In this document: positions 54,833 through 64,000 of the stretch, piece after piece
Layout of the letters: every line of letters begins with the position of its first letter
How positions within the stretch are numbered: position 1 is the stretch's first letter
Source of the DNA: Panicum virgatum
Lineage: Eukaryota > Streptophyta > Magnoliopsida > Poales > Poaceae
Assembly: GCF_016808335.1 (NCBI RefSeq)
Contig: NC_053146.1
Span: 30,791,495 to 30,855,494 of the forward strand
Reading direction: 5' to 3'
DNA: 64,000 nucleotides
Notes under the pieces: model-generated
The model's database searches: none
What the model was told of the DNA's origin: nothing
Seen by the model: only the letters and a program-made list of their open reading frames with translations
Program-made: the position numbers and the translations under genes

Positions 54833-55792
54833 TGTTGGCGGTCCTTAAGTGCTAAAATCGAACGTCAACTCCTGTAGCATTTCAGAATTTTTCAGCATCA
54901 AACTTAGATATAGGGCTTATAGCTAATCAATTCCATGAGTTTTGGTGAATTGTTATCAGTAGGCACCCATTGTTGCATTCGGGCATAAACACAAGTGAAC
55001 AAGCAGAGAAATGCATAGATGGTCCAGTCCTGCATTTCGCTTATAAGAAGGGCCCACAAACCATAGGAAATGGGCGTGCCATGCAAGGTGCATGACATGG
55101 ACAACACAAGGAGCTCACAAGGAGTGCGTCGACCAAAGATGGGCCCAAATGGTCACGAAAAGGGGCCCGCCAACCCCAGGGCTTGGCCGACCCCCCAGTG
55201 AGCCCAATCAGGCCCATCTTTGACGTAGAGTGGCCCCTACTCTTCCTCAAGGTGGTGCCATGGTGCATCATCCTTATCCTGGGAGATAAGGTTTCCATAC
55301 AAAGGGTGACATGGAGTAGCCCCTACTCCTCCTCCACCACTATAAAAGTGGGCCTCCACCCCTCTCCCTCATGAATTCATCCCATCATTCACACACCCAT
55401 CCATTCACCATTCACTCACTTTCATGTGAGGGAGATAGAGTAGAGAGGCTCCTCTTGTATCTTTGCCTAGGGAGTGTGTGAGGAAGAGTGCGGAGAAGAG
55501 CCGGACTTGTCGGTATCTCTTCGGCTTGTACCTCGACGGATACGGTACGTTTGGAGTACATATCCGGGTTCTTCTATTCGGTGAGTTTAATTTAAGTTAT
55601 TCTTTTGTTCTCATTCGTTTGTGGGATCATCGTTTGTTCTAGTAATGGATGCTCTAGAGGAGGGCTCCTATAAAGACGGGACAACCCTGCGCAACTCTAG
55701 AGTAGTAGTCGAAGGCATAGATGTGGTGTCTGGGCCTTAGATTACCTTTGTTTGATCTGAGACTCCACATTGTGAAAGGGGTAGATGGCAGG
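54833..55792 (+). repeat. Unidentified LTR (probably 5' part of a + strand element)
   Basis: It begins TGTTGGCGGTCC at an abrupt break in Athila(+) gag, has a TATA box at 55341 and about 450 bp more before Tat2(-) breaks in at 55793. The start dinucleotide, promoter-like layout and insertion context suggest an LTR. I do not recognise the family, and its other end is not visible. Confidence 0.5.
55341..55348 (+). promoter_or_regulatory. TATA box of unidentified LTR
   Basis: TATAAAAG after a pyrimidine-rich stretch, followed by CCTCCACCCCTCTCCCTC, a plausible transcription start context. Confidence 0.6.
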
Positions 55793-56485
55793 TGTCGGTG
55801 TTTACCGCCAAGCCTGTTCAGGGATACCCTTAGCAGTAAGGTTTGTAGGTACGGATCGACTGCTCTGGAACTCGATGGTGCAAGGAACACAAAGATGTAG
55901 ACAGGTTCGGGCCGTGTGTTGCATAATACCCTACGTCCTGTGTGGTGGTTTGTATTACCTTAGGTGTTGATGTTGTTTCGAGGGGGTCCCTGCCCGCCCT
56001 TATATATCCGGGTGGACAAGGTTACATGGAAAGTCCTAGCCGAGTGCAGTTGGAGTCCTACTACAACACAATCGAGTAGTTTCCTTTGTACTGCAGCTAG
56101 TTTTACGCCTATTCGGGTAGTTACAAGAGAGGTAAGGTACATCCATGAGCTATCCCTTACTCTAGAACATTCTATGTCTATGAGCAGTTCCGCTGCCACG
56201 GGTCTGACAAGCCCCCGAGCTCTTCGTAGCTGAGTCCTACAGGCGTCGAGTACTTGGCCGGGCATCTTTGAGTACTTTGAGTAATCAGAACATCCTTCTG
56301 GTTGCTTCTGAGTCTTCCTCCAAATACATCGAGTAGTCCTCCAAGTACTTCTGGTTGCTTCGAGGCTGTGAGGTGCTCAAGCCCCGAAATCTTGATCATA
56401 TATGGTGCGCGAAGTACTTGCACTCCATATGGAGTAGCCCCCGGGCCTTAGGTTGAATCGTAGAATCAAGCTGAGGGTCACTTCA
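55793..56485 (-). repeat. 3' LTR of Tat2(-)
   Basis: 693 bp. On the + strand it starts TGTCGGTGTTTACCGCC and ends GGGTCACTTCA, the inverse of the left copy's ends. Bases before it (55788-55792) are gcagg, a possible TSD whose partner is not in the window. Confidence 0.85.
56000..56006 (-). promoter_or_regulatory. TATA box in Tat2(-) LTR
   Basis: Minus strand TATATAAGGGCGGG, the same as in the left copy. Confidence 0.7.
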
Positions 56486-56830
56486 GTCTCTTTCCTTCAT
56501 TATTTTACAAAAAATTTGAAAAATAAATCCTTGATGCACATATCCCGCAGCCCCCGAGTCTTGAATTTAAATCTCTCAATTTAGATTTAAGAATCAAAAG
56601 ATCGTGAAAAAAATATGTGATAGAAACTTCCCGGAAAAGTGAACCATCCATTGATCTTCTGAGTATTCACAAAATTGCCATCACAGAGCATATAAACCCA
56701 TTCGGTAACTTCTAGGGTTTTTATCCTCTTGATTCCTGGCCGCCGTCAAATTTAGATTTGCACTTCCCAACTATCTGTGCCATCCATTACCCCCTCTCGT
56801 AGCCCCCGAACCTAAACTCGTGACATTGAG
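56486..56830 (-). other. PPT and promoter-side region of the antisense gene
   Basis: Purine-rich AATGAAGGAAAGAGAC on the minus strand (56486-56500) abuts the LTR and is the PPT. The rest is the upstream region of the antisense gene, with no further open frame of interest. Confidence 0.6.
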
Positions 56831-57019
56831 ATGGCTCCCAAGAAGAACAAGTCCAAGATTGAAGATGAAGCAGTTGCAAATCTTTCGACGGGCTGGCGTA
56901 AGAGCAAAATGTCTCAAGCGGCTGTGCAAGAATTGGAGAATATGGGTCTTCTCCAGAATCAAGCTGTAATCCAATGGCGCGCAGGCGAATGAGAAGATTA
57001 TCCCTTCGAAGGTACCCTT

Positions 57020-58317
57020 TGTAGCGAAAATGGCCTCTCATGCCATATTTCAACATAATGTTTTGGCGATTGATGACACACACAACACTTGGACTAATAT
57101 GATTGTTAAGATGACCATTCTCAGGCTTTTAGGTTCAAGTGATGACAAAGAGAAGATAGGCGTAGCTAGGCCCGAAGGGCCGCCCCTACGGGGGTTCCGC
57201 TTCCCGATTAGCGGACGGGGGTCGAGGGCGAGCCGCCCCTCACGGGTCTCAGGGCAGCGCCCTGAAACCTCTTCGGTTCATAGGATTCAAAGATTGAAGA
57301 GACCGTGAAGAAACCAAGTCAAAACAATCAAGACAGAGATATTTTAGTATCACTGGTTGAACCGACGCTGCATCGGTTGATTACGTCGGTCGATTGAGGT
57401 AGCCATTGCAGTATAACGGCTAGTTGGGAAATGCACTCACCGGTTAAACCGGTGATGACAAAAACGGGAGCATTGGTTTAACCGGTGATAGCGCTTTTTA
57501 TCAGCCCTTTTTCAACGGCTAGTTTGGGGTGTGTGGGCTATATATATGCCACCCCACGGCTCATTTGAGGGTGCTAGAGACAAAGGAAGTATACAAGAGC
57601 CAAAGATCATCTCCAACCACCTTAGAGCTTCATTGTACATCATATAGACTTAAGCACACTTGTGAGAGTGCTTAGTACTTGTAATAGGGATTAGTTCTTG
57701 CGAGAGCTCCCTTGAGAGAAGTCTTGCTGCGGCAAGCAATCCTTGTGATCCGTCGTGTGACCCTCCGACTTGGTGTGGAGTGGCAACGACACTTTGTGCG
57801 GGGGAATAGGAGACCCCCTCCTTGGTGGAGAAGCTCCGTAGTGGATTTCGGTTGGGTGACCGAGAGAGACGGTGGTGGTGCACGAGACTCGATGTTTTGT
57901 GGGCACTTGCCTTTGCTTGCCGGCATCGCCTTGGTGGCGTAGTGCAAGACGGTGATCGGAAGAGCCTCGGTGTCCCGTGGACGTAGGCGTTTGTGCCGAA
58001 CGACATTACATGACCGTGTCTACTCAGGAGATTGCATCCCTCTTGCACTTACCTCTTTACTTACCATATTACGTTTCCGCATTTACTTTATCTTGTGTAC
58101 CTTTACTTTCCTAGTTAGTTTGTTTAGGATTGGCTATAGGTTGCAAATATTTTGGGGTAAGTAGAGAATAGCAAATTTAAACCTTAGTCATAACTAGAAT
58201 GTATAGGACGTGTTAGGTTTATCTTATGCAAGTAGTTTGAGCCCTAGGTTAAAAAGCGATTAGCGACCCTATTCACCCCCTCCCCCTCTAGGGTCGGACA
58301 CCCCGGTGATCCTTACA
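57020..58317 (+). mobile_element. Solo LTR of a SIRE-related copia element
   Basis: 1,298 bp beginning TGTAGCG and ending GATCCTTACA, the same terminal sequences as the SIRE LTR in reverse complement. It has perfect 5-bp duplications ccctt (57015-57019, 58318-58322). It contains CACCGGTTAAACCGGTGAT motifs, a TATATATAT box at 57539 and no coding sequence. It arose by LTR-LTR recombination or is a lone LTR; either way it lies in antisense exon 1. Confidence 0.9.
57539..57547 (+). promoter_or_regulatory. TATA box in solo LTR
   Basis: TATATATAT preceded by GTGTGGGC and followed by GCCACCCC. Confidence 0.6.
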
Positions 58318-60554
58318 CCCTTGAAACCGTTATATTTCATGATTTCGTGGAATGTGGTCTTGCCGTTCCTGTGTCTGAATTCTTCCATGCTTTGTTGCAA
58401 TTTTGGGGAATTCAATTGCATCATCTGACTCCCCAATCCATCTTGCATCTATCTATATTTACTCATTTATGCAAAGCATTTCTTGGTATCCTTCCCCACT
58501 TCCATCTTTTCCAACATTTCTTTACCCTCATATCCATTCCAAATGCTGCCAAACCCGTCGTCGTTGGTGGATGTGAATTAATACTTCGTCCGGATACACA
58601 AGACGAGTACTTGGATTATGATCCAGCGGATAAAGGAGCCGAGTGGAAAAGTTTCTGGTTTCATGTCGGGAATTTCGAATCTCCGCTTCCAGAAAGAGTT
58701 GCTGGTGCCCCCCCAAGTCCAAGCAAATTGGTCAAGTGCAGGACCAGGTGGCAAACAATTCCAGTGCATTCTTCGCGCCATTGCTAATTTCAAAAACAAA
58801 AGAGTTACTGGTGATCATGTAGTCTTCTCCTTTGTGAGTCGTCGGATCCAACCTCTTCAGCATCGGAAACATCCTGCCTTCCGATATGAAGGTACAAAGG
58901 ATCCCACCAGACTTTTGCCAGAAGCAATGGCTCACTCTGAAGTAGTCAAGAGATGTTGTAAAGTACTCGACAACTTCGACAAGAACTTGAAACTGCCAGC
59001 ACTCTTCTCAGCCGTCAATCCTCCCTAAAAGACCTGGGTAAGTATTGAGAAACATTGTCGAGTACTTGTAGATAAGCATTTCCTGATCTTATGACAAATC
59101 CATGCTTTCTTTGCAGAAAAATTATAAAACATGGTATTGCATGCCTCCATCTTCGGGAGATGCTGCTCCTTCTGATGATAGCAAAAAGCGGAAGGCAACT
59201 CCTGGAGCTTTGTTGCAGAGGAAAATACACCGTCTTGACAGTGGCCAGTAAGAATCTGACGCTCTTTAATTAGATCTTGTTTGCCTCAGCTTTCTTATTT
59301 CGAATCTTGCTTGGCTAGGATCAATATCTTCCAGTGCATGAGAAGGATCAGATCCAGGATTTTCGTAACTGGATGCAGAATAATCTAGAAACAACTACTC
59401 GATCAGCCCCCGAGTCACCAATAATTGGGTTGATTGAGAACTCAATTGCCAACTCACCGAATGCAGACATGCCAGGGACATTAGATGAGCCAAATCCTGA
59501 AGCACCCAAGCTTACTCCTGCTGCAGCTACTGAAGGTACCTCAAATGCTGATGGAATTAGTAGTGGAGGAGCTGAAGGGTCAAAGACTCCTACTGTTCGA
59601 TTGGTACCGTTTCAGTCTTTGCCGCAGTCTACCCAGGAGGAATTGGGAAAGGAACTCTTTGATGATCCATTATTGTCTATAGATAATGTAAAGAAGCTCG
59701 CAGATTACATGCAATGGAGCTTTAAATATACCAAGGTAAACCTTCTTATGCTGCTGTTGCTTGCCTATGTCGAGTAGTTGGTGACATCTGACCAATCTTG
59801 TTTTGTGTTTATAGGAAGTTGCTAATCGGTCATTCTTGAAGTCACATGCTTTGTACAAGACTGTTGACAATCGGAAAACCTTGGAGCAGCAAAATGCACT
59901 AATTGCCAAAATGCCTTGATGAATCCCTTGCTGCACGGAACAAACTTTATAAAGCAAACTGAAAGGATCATCTAGAGCTTTGTGACATGAAGCAGCAGAT
60001 CAAGCGCCTTGAGGAGGAGAAAGCCAAACTCCAAGAACAATTACAGACTACTCAAGCCTGTAAGTACTTGATCCTTGTCTTGACAGGACTTCACAAATAA
60101 TTGAATAATCAATGAGTTGTCCTTTTATCAGGTTCTTTAAGTGACCATACTCGACTAGTAGTAGCAGCTCAGGTCATTGTAGATATGGTAGATAATGAAG
60201 ATGGGTCATCAAGTAGTAAGTCTTTGGTAGAGCGTTTGGAGGAGGCTCCCAAGAATTTGTTCGACGTCATGATGGACACCTCCAAAAATTATCTGACCCA
60301 TATGATTGGAGTTGTCAAGTCGTACTGGCCTCAACATAACTTAGCTCCCATAGCTAAAGGAATAGCTGCTGATTATTCTGATGAGAAATTCCAAAGCTAT
60401 TGTAAAGAGTCAGAAGTAATTACTGAGGAGATTTTGAAGAACTAAGCAGAATAAACTGCCTGTAAAAGCTCTTGTCATCTTCTTTAAGATCTTGTCTTTG
60501 TATGTATTGCTTTTATCCTGTTGTTGTATCTTCAGGAGCATGGTTTGATACCGT

Positions 60555-61135
60555 AGGATAAATACAAACTACTCGAGTAGTCGAGTAGGATGCTTGCATG
60601 TAGTATTCCCCATAGTTGATCAGTTAGGATGAATCCCGTCGAACTATCCAGATAGAAAAACTTTGTAGGGATATCCAAAAACTACTCGAACTAGTGAGTA
60701 GGGTGTCCTGGCCAAGCACTGGAGTAATTCCTAAGATAGATCTATTAGGATGAACCCTGTCGAGTTATCCAAGATGAAACTATCTTAAAATTATCCACTA
60801 CCTACTCGAGCCAGTGAGTAGGGTGTCTATCATGTAGACTGGAGTAACTACTAAGATTGACCGGTTAGAATGAGCCCCATCGGGTTACCCCAGAAGGACA
60901 AAATTTAGTAGTATCCATAACATACTCAAGCGAGCGAGTAGTTTTGCCTTTAACGCAAGGTTGGAGTTCCTCATATTTGACCTATTAGGATGAACTCCGT
61001 CGAGTTACCCAAGTTGGACAAACTAGTAAAGGTATCCATATTCCCTCTCGAGCCAGCGAATAGGTTGTGTCGTTATACTAAGGACAAGGATGTGTCTTGT
61101 ATAGTTATCCCAATGGAAAACCGTGTAAGCTATCT
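60555..61135 (-). repeat. About 120-bp tandem repeats in Tat2(-)
   Basis: Units recur near 60572, 60692, 60811, 60930 and 61050, each with TACTCGAGYYAGTGAGTAGG and a GATGAACCCYGTCGAGTTA block. This is the inverted counterpart of 13370-13990. Confidence 0.8.
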
Positions 61136-61312
61136 TGAACAGGTTATCCAGGTCGGTATGAATCTGTAAAGATTATCCTGGTTGGAAAAACCTTTTGGAG
61201 AGTGGTCCAAGATGATGCTGTCAGATTAAAGACTGCCTTTAATGTAGTCGAACAATTGATGGGAACCCTTTCTTTATTAAAGAGATCAACTGACATCACC
61301 ATGTTACTTGGA
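61136..61312 (-). other. 3' UTR following Tat2(-) pol
   Basis: Aligned with 13209-13369 in reverse complement; no gene. Confidence 0.6.
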
Positions 61313-61819
61313 TCAAGGATAAAATCTGCGTAAGTGCTCAAACCATCTGCATCAGTAATTCTATATGATACGGGTCTTGTGACTTTAGACACGATGAAAG
61401 GTTCCTCCCATCTGGAATTTAACTTGTGCAGTCCTGTCTCATCTTGAATCCTTCATAGAACTAGATCTCCTATATTGAAAGATCTTTGCTGGACATTAGG
61501 ATCATGGTAGCGTCTGACTCCTTGAAGGTATCTAGCTGATTGGGTCAAAGCATTGATCCTGACTTCTTCGACTGAATCTAACTCAAGTTGTCGAGCTTCA
61601 TCTGCCTCTCCCTCTTGATAGGCTTCTACTCTTGGAGATTTCCACATGATATCTGCGGGTAGTATAGCCTCTGAACCGTAAGTGAGGAAGAAGGGACTGT
61701 CCAGTTGCTTTGGTAGGCTGCGTTCGCAGTCCCCAGACCACATAGGGTAGTTCTTGAATCCACTTGCCATCTTTCTTAGAATTGACATCGTAGAGTCTTT
61801 TCTTCAAGCCGTCGAGTAC
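61313..61819 (-). pseudogene. pol: Tat2(-) integrase C-terminal part
   Basis: On the minus strand it matches the left copy: FFLTYGSEAILPADIMWKSP, EADEARQLELDSVEE, YLQGVRRYHD, FNIGDLVL, then a stop where Arg is expected, and KVTRPVSYRITDADG. Near the end a deletion removes about 13-15 codons and shifts the frame before the stop at 61313-61315. At 61819 the coding sequence is cut by the Tekay LTR. Confidence 0.82.
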
Positions 61820-64000
61820 TGTAACACCCTAATTTAAAATTTCAGCATTTATTAATAATTTTAATTGGCTTTATTTAAATTTCTAAGGTTTATTGTGTTT
61901 AGTAGGGCATTTAATTCAATTTTGTTCTATAAGTAATTAAAATTTATCATAGGTTTAAATTTTTGTGTTGCATTCATGCTGGTGCATACTTTTATTCGAT
62001 TGTGGTTTGAATTCAAATTCATATTTGAATTCAAACTTTGTTTGAATTAGATTTAGAAGGAGAGAAATAGAAAGCAAACCCACACCCAAAGTCAACCCAG
62101 CCCAAACCCAACTTCTCAGCCCAACCCGCAGCCCACCTCTCTCCCCAGCCGGCCCGTTTCTTTCCCCGGGCCCAGCTCTTCTCCCTCTACCCGGCCGGCC
62201 CAGTTTTTCCCGCTCGGCCAGCCCAGCACTCGGCCCGCTCCGCGCGCGCGTCAACCCCACGGCCCAGCCGCTGCTCAGCTGCGACCCCCTCCTCCCCTTG
62301 GGCCGCTCCGCAGCCCAGCAGCGCTGCCTCACGCGCCGCGCCCACGCCGCGTCAGACCAGTGCGCCGCGCGCTCCACTGACAAACCGGGCCCATCGGTCA
62401 GGACCTTCCCCGCCGCAACCTCTCTGCTTCAGCACGCCCCGCCGCTGCCGGTGGACCGCCAACACCACAGACCCACCTCGTCCCGCAGCCCCACCGGTCA
62501 TCCAACTAGCGGCCTTCCTTCTAGAAGCTTCACCCCCAGGCCCGGGATCACGCAGAGCTGTTGGTGCGATCCGTTTTCCCCGCGCTGCGCCCGTGATCCT
62601 CGCCGGCTTTCCTTCTGGGGCGCGCACGCCCAAATCCCGGCAGCCTCCTTTAATTGGCGCCCACGGCCTCCTGCGCCCCAACTCGCCACGCCACCACCAC
62701 CGCTACCCCCCAACGCCGCGCCCGCCTTGCCTCTGCTTGAAGCAGAGCACCCCGCCGCCGATTCCTCACCACCGGCGACCCTCGGATCTCCCTGACCCCT
62801 GTAGAACTTCCACAGCACCGCCCCGCGTTGACTCGTGAAGCACAGGAGCCGGAGGAGCACTGCAACGCCCGAACCACGAACGCCGATCGACGCCAAGCCG
62901 CCGTGCTGCCGTGCTGCCGTGGATCTGTCCCAGCACCGCCGCCCTCCCTCCTCTACGCCTCCCCGGACCTTCACGCCGTGGTAACGAACCCTCCCGTGCC
63001 CGGTTACCCTTAGTTTTTCCCCTGCACCGCGCGCAATGGCTCACCGGCGTAGGCCGTCCCACCTCGCCGCCGCACCGGGCCTCCGCCGTTCCGTGGCCCT
63101 GCGCCAAGCCCCTAGATCGGTTTAGTGTGCCGCGCTCTCGCTTCCTGACCAATTTCCGCTCGAAGGCGAGCCCGGAATCACCGTTTTGATGAAGTCCGGC
63201 GACCTCACCGCCGTGCGCCACCGCGCGCCAGTGCTCCCGCCGCCGTCCACGCCCCAAAACTGCCTGAGCCGTCCGATCAAGAAGGGACGCGCCAGATTAG
63301 ATCGACTCCCCATTAGATCTGAAGCGCTGGATCTCGATCCTACGGCCCATACTCGTGAATAACGGTTCGGCCTGTTAACTTTGCATAAGAGCCCCTGAGT
63401 TTGTCCTAAATAAACCCGCAGTCCTAGCGCGTTGAAAAATAATTAGGTTTAGGTCCAGGTTTTAACACTTAGCCCCCTGAGCTCTTTGGAAATTGAACCC
63501 GCCGTCCAGGCTTAGTCTTTTTGCGAGTTAGACCCTGGAGTTAATGTTTAATTACGTTTAGGCCCTCGGTTTTAGCAGAAAAGCCCCTGGAACCTTAGTT
63601 TTCTTACAGATAAGCCCCTAGAACTTGTTTTTTAGCCTAGAAAACGCGTTTTAGCTCCGATTTTAGCGTTCTTTATATCCACGCGATCGTTGTAACGAGT
63701 AGAACAGTTTAGGCTTAGTTTTTCTTGCTGTTTTTATGTATTGATGTACTGTTTCTTAGTTTTATTAGTGTTTGCTTGTATGCTTATTGTTGTGCTTTGT
63801 TTTGGCCATGTGTTCGTGAGTAGACGTTGATCCATCTGAGGAGCCCCAGTACCAGTACCCGGAGCAGCCGTCTTCGGAGCAGTTTGAGCAGCAGCCAGAG
63901 CAGTACGAGGAAGGCAAGTATAACATGAACAACCCATCACTTTTAAATACATTTTCATACTGCATTTTAATACTGTATGCCTTTAAGGATTTCCTAGCCA
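61820..64000 (+). repeat. Tekay LTR, + strand, truncated by window end
   Basis: It begins TGTAACACCCTAATTTAAA and is the reverse complement, with divergence, of 2860-5113. The first 270 bp and the last 650 bp match well; the GC-rich middle (62100-63340) is much less alike. It is either a 5' LTR with the element body to the right, a 3' LTR or a solo LTR; the window cannot tell. It lies in Tat2(-) integrase. Confidence 0.88.
63823..63924 (+). other. Conserved mini-ORF in the + strand Tekay LTR
   Basis: Equivalent of 2937-3038: DPSEEPQYQYPEQPSSEQF and QYEEGKYNMNN after a TAG (63820-63822). It ends near AAGGCAAGT, which resembles a GC-type splice donor. Confidence 0.4.

Larger units (their letters stand above)
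56831..60445 (+). pseudogene. Antisense five-exon gene of Tat2(-), split by a solo LTR
   Basis: Exons: 56831-57019 plus 58323-59037 (one exon, 904 bp without the insertion), 59117-59247, 59319-59735, 59815-60059, 60132-60445. Introns 59038-59116, 59248-59318, 59736-59814 and 60060-60131 are all GT-AG. Start MAPKKNKSKIEDEA; the central domain has LAVPVSEFFHALLQF, IFTHL, FWFHVGNFESPLPE and HPAFRYEGTKDPTR; exon 4 is a coiled coil; exon 5 has SYWPQHNLAPIAKGIA and ends with TAA 60443-60445. Defects: a stop near 56990 (GE*EDYP), a C7 frame offset at 58708-58714, TAA 59026-59028, and one-base shifts in exons 3 and 4. It is similar to plant 'putative gypsy type transposon' proteins; biochemical role unknown. 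Confidence 0.8.
55793..61819 (-). mobile_element. Tat2(-), 3' part of second Tat2 element
   Basis: On the minus strand: integrase C-terminus (61313-61819), the 120-bp tandem array, the antisense gene (on +), PPT and the 3' LTR (55793-56485). It mirrors 12430-17468 in inverted orientation. At 61819 it is cut by a Tekay LTR; the remainder should be right of the window. It carries a solo SIRE-like LTR inside antisense exon 1. Confidence 0.85.

Noticed and set aside
57150..57290. GC-rich stretch in the solo LTR that at first sight looks like rRNA or organelle DNA
   Set aside because: It lies fully inside an LTR with TSDs, and I recognise no rRNA core motif or structure.
1..64000. The inverted Tekay/Tat2 arrangement as one large palindromic duplication
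   Set aside because: The two sides are not mirror images: A occurs only on the left, the solo LTR only on the right, and the LTR sequences have diverged. Independent insertions explain it.

Overview
The window is a block of plant repetitive heterochromatin, most likely from a grass (Poaceae, probably panicoid; this is inference). Everything recognisable is LTR retrotransposon: Tekay/Del-type chromoviruses, Tat-lineage elements with an extra archaeal-type RNase H, Athila, and a SIRE-type Ty1/copia element. I see no host gene, tRNA, rRNA or bacterial-style feature. The dense nesting fits pericentromeric or other gene-poor DNA.

The layers can be ordered from target-site duplications (TSDs), primer-binding sites (PBS) and polypurine tracts (PPT). 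The apparent oldest host is an Athila element on + (LTR end 32541-32973, PBS 32982-32999, gag resuming 54641-54832). Into it went three things. (1) Tat-family element B, whose 3' LTR (18063-18116 plus 32023-32540) was split by a 13.9-kb minus-strand chromovirus C (18117-32022, TSD cctgt/cctgc). B was also invaded by a second Tat family, Tat2(+) (7879-17468). Tat2(+) was hit in gag by Tat element A (5114-7878), and A was hit in its RNase H by a Tekay element (1-5113, minus). (2) A minus-strand, pol-less Athila (33071-54452), whose 3' LTR holds a nearly complete SIRE-type copia element (34081-47369, TSD gcggt). (3) An unidentified LTR (54833-55792), followed by Tat2(-) (55793-61819). Tat2(-) carries a solo SIRE-like LTR (57020-58317, TSD ccctt) and is cut by a + strand Tekay LTR (61820 to the window end).

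Coding content is mostly broken. Tat2(+) keeps one 5.3-kb gag-pol frame with nine nonsense codons and no frameshift. The SIRE element keeps an intact 643-codon gag, one long pol frame with a single later frameshift, and a decayed extra ORF in sense between pol and the 3' LTR. Both Tat2 copies carry a five-exon antisense gene (putative gypsy-type transposon domain plus coiled coil) between pol and the 3' LTR. Its exon 1 is exactly 904 bp in both copies and both share the same C7-tract frame offset.

The least expected features are: an intron-like 111-bp GT-AG segment inside the Tekay gag; a conserved Glu/Gln-rich mini-ORF inside the Tekay LTR; CCGG-palindrome clusters in LTRs of three unrelated lineages; a roughly 180-bp periodic array inside chromovirus C; and six premature stops in the SIRE extra ORF that are all TAG directly after CAG. 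Coordinates of LTRs and introns were read by eye; percent identities and ages were not computed.
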